Assembly (NCBI GenBank): GCA_900557255.1
Contig: USSA01000175.1
Span: 1-6,013, forward strand
Source: an uncultured Prevotella sp.
Lineage (GTDB): Bacteria; Bacteroidota; Bacteroidia; Bacteroidales; Bacteroidaceae
DNA length: 6,013 nucleotides
Direction: 5' to 3'
The notes under the pieces are model-generated. The model worked only from the letters and a program-made list of their open reading frames with translations, was not told the origin of the DNA and did not search any database. Shown here in pieces: positions 5,691 through 6,013 of this stretch. How positions within the stretch are numbered: position 1 is the first letter of the stretch; each line of letters starts with the position of its first letter. The position numbers and the translations under genes were made by a program.

Positions 5691-5831
5691 AGTTAATTTT
5701 CCACGATTTCTTTGTATCTTTCATCCATAATGTGTATCTTTGCATTAAATATATTTAAACGTTTAAAATAAGGCAACATAACAATGGCAAAGAATAATAA
5801 GCAGGCAGCTAACCAAGACGGTAACAGCACC
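5686..5831 (+). repeat. Duplicated promoter-plus-gene-start block, copy B
   Basis: Downstream twin of the block at 5252-5384 and the copy attached to a long open reading frame. Relative to copy A it has 13 extra bases in the leader (around 5760-5780). Confidence 0.85.
5711..5742 (+). promoter_or_regulatory. Promoter B of the partial gene at the window end
   Basis: TTTG (5711-5714), 20 nt, then TATCTTTG (5735-5742), a full match to the Bacteroidetes consensus. The start should be near 5749, giving a short A-rich leader of about 35 nt without a Shine-Dalgarno site. Confidence 0.85.
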
Positions 5832-6013
5832 AAGAAGGCTACAAAGAAAAAGAAGAAAGTCAAGGTTTCGCATATCGTGAAACCAGAAAACATGACTTTA
5901 GAGGAATGGCAAATCAAACTGCGCAAGCAGGTGACCGATATCGAGCATTTCGATATCGGTTGTGTTGATGACGCCCTTTGCCCTGGAGAGTATATCGTTC
6001 GCAACCCTGAAAA
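5784..6013 (+). CDS. N-terminus of an unconfirmed protein, possibly a SNF2/DEAD-type helicase
   Basis: The frame is open from ATG 5784 to the window edge, 76 codons so far. It begins MAKNNKQAANQDG, then a Lys-rich stretch with KKKKKVKV at about residues 21-28. After that comes a segment with VKPENMTLEEWQIKLRKQ (about 33-50) and PGEYIVRNPE (about 67-76). From memory, the MTLEEWQ...LRKQ and GEY.V.NP pattern resembles the start of Bacteroidales DEAD/DEAH or SNF2-like helicases that carry a SWIM-type zinc finger next. No helicase motif lies inside the window, so the function is a guess. It has its own promoter and does not depend on the secreted-protein gene upstream. Its 5' end is the source or sister of the remnant at 5337. 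Confidence 0.75.
   Translation, partial: MAKNNKQAANQDGNSTKKATKKKKKVKVSHIVKPENMTLEEWQIKLRKQVTDIEHFDIGCVDDALCPGEYIVRNPE

Noticed and set aside
5454..5696. Plus-strand frames of 66-80 codons across the repeat arrays
   Set aside because: The 22-bp period breaks the reading frame at each unit, the frames cross a hairpin and T-tract, and no start signal is present.

Overview
The window looks like chromosomal DNA from an anaerobic member of the Bacteroidales, most likely Prevotella/Segatella. The basis is: promoters of the Bacteroidetes type (TTTG, 20 nt, TAnnTTTG); mostly A-rich leaders without Shine-Dalgarno sites; a secreted protein ending in a type IX secretion-like tail (NLQGQR...GVYIINGKK); and a rubredoxin/superoxide reductase pair typical of anaerobes. 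The genus is inference from sequence style. All genes read on the + strand.

Layout. Positions 5-2776 hold a complete polA (DNA polymerase I) with intact 5'-nuclease, 3'-5' proofreading and polymerase active sites, closed by a strong terminator at 2826-2868. Six bases after it lies a 16-bp palindrome (2874-2889) that differs from the canonical ParB-binding parS site at one position. After an AT-rich stretch, a promoter at 3012-3043 drives an oxidative-defence operon. This has a 54-residue rubredoxin (3136-3300), a perfect 16-pair intercistronic hairpin (3350-3384), and a two-iron desulfoferrodoxin/superoxide reductase (3407-3790) with an unusually strong ribosome binding site. Rubredoxin is the expected electron donor to the reductase. 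A 25-bp tandem repeat and a terminator follow.

A separate promoter (3932-3963) drives a secreted 380-residue protein (4053-5195). It has three X25/SusE-like beta-sandwich repeats and a C-terminal sorting-like tail, and is probably a surface or extracellular glycan-binding protein. It ends in a terminator at 5222-5256.

The unusual part is 5252-5832. A block holding a promoter and the first ~16 codons of a gene occurs twice, 434-447 bp apart. The downstream copy starts a gene that runs off the window (5784 on, possibly a SNF2/DEAD-type helicase-like protein). The upstream copy reads only 29 codons. Between them lie two arrays that both have a 22-bp period: four palindromic units (5412-5499, the last at the centre of a perfect 32-bp palindrome) and five non-palindromic, decaying units (5517-5626). 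A terminator-like hairpin (5660-5690) follows. The upstream promoter, mini-ORF, arrays and hairpin together look like a self-contained transcription unit of about 375 nt, either a small RNA/leader gene or the remnant of a duplicated gene. This is the best candidate for something undescribed here.
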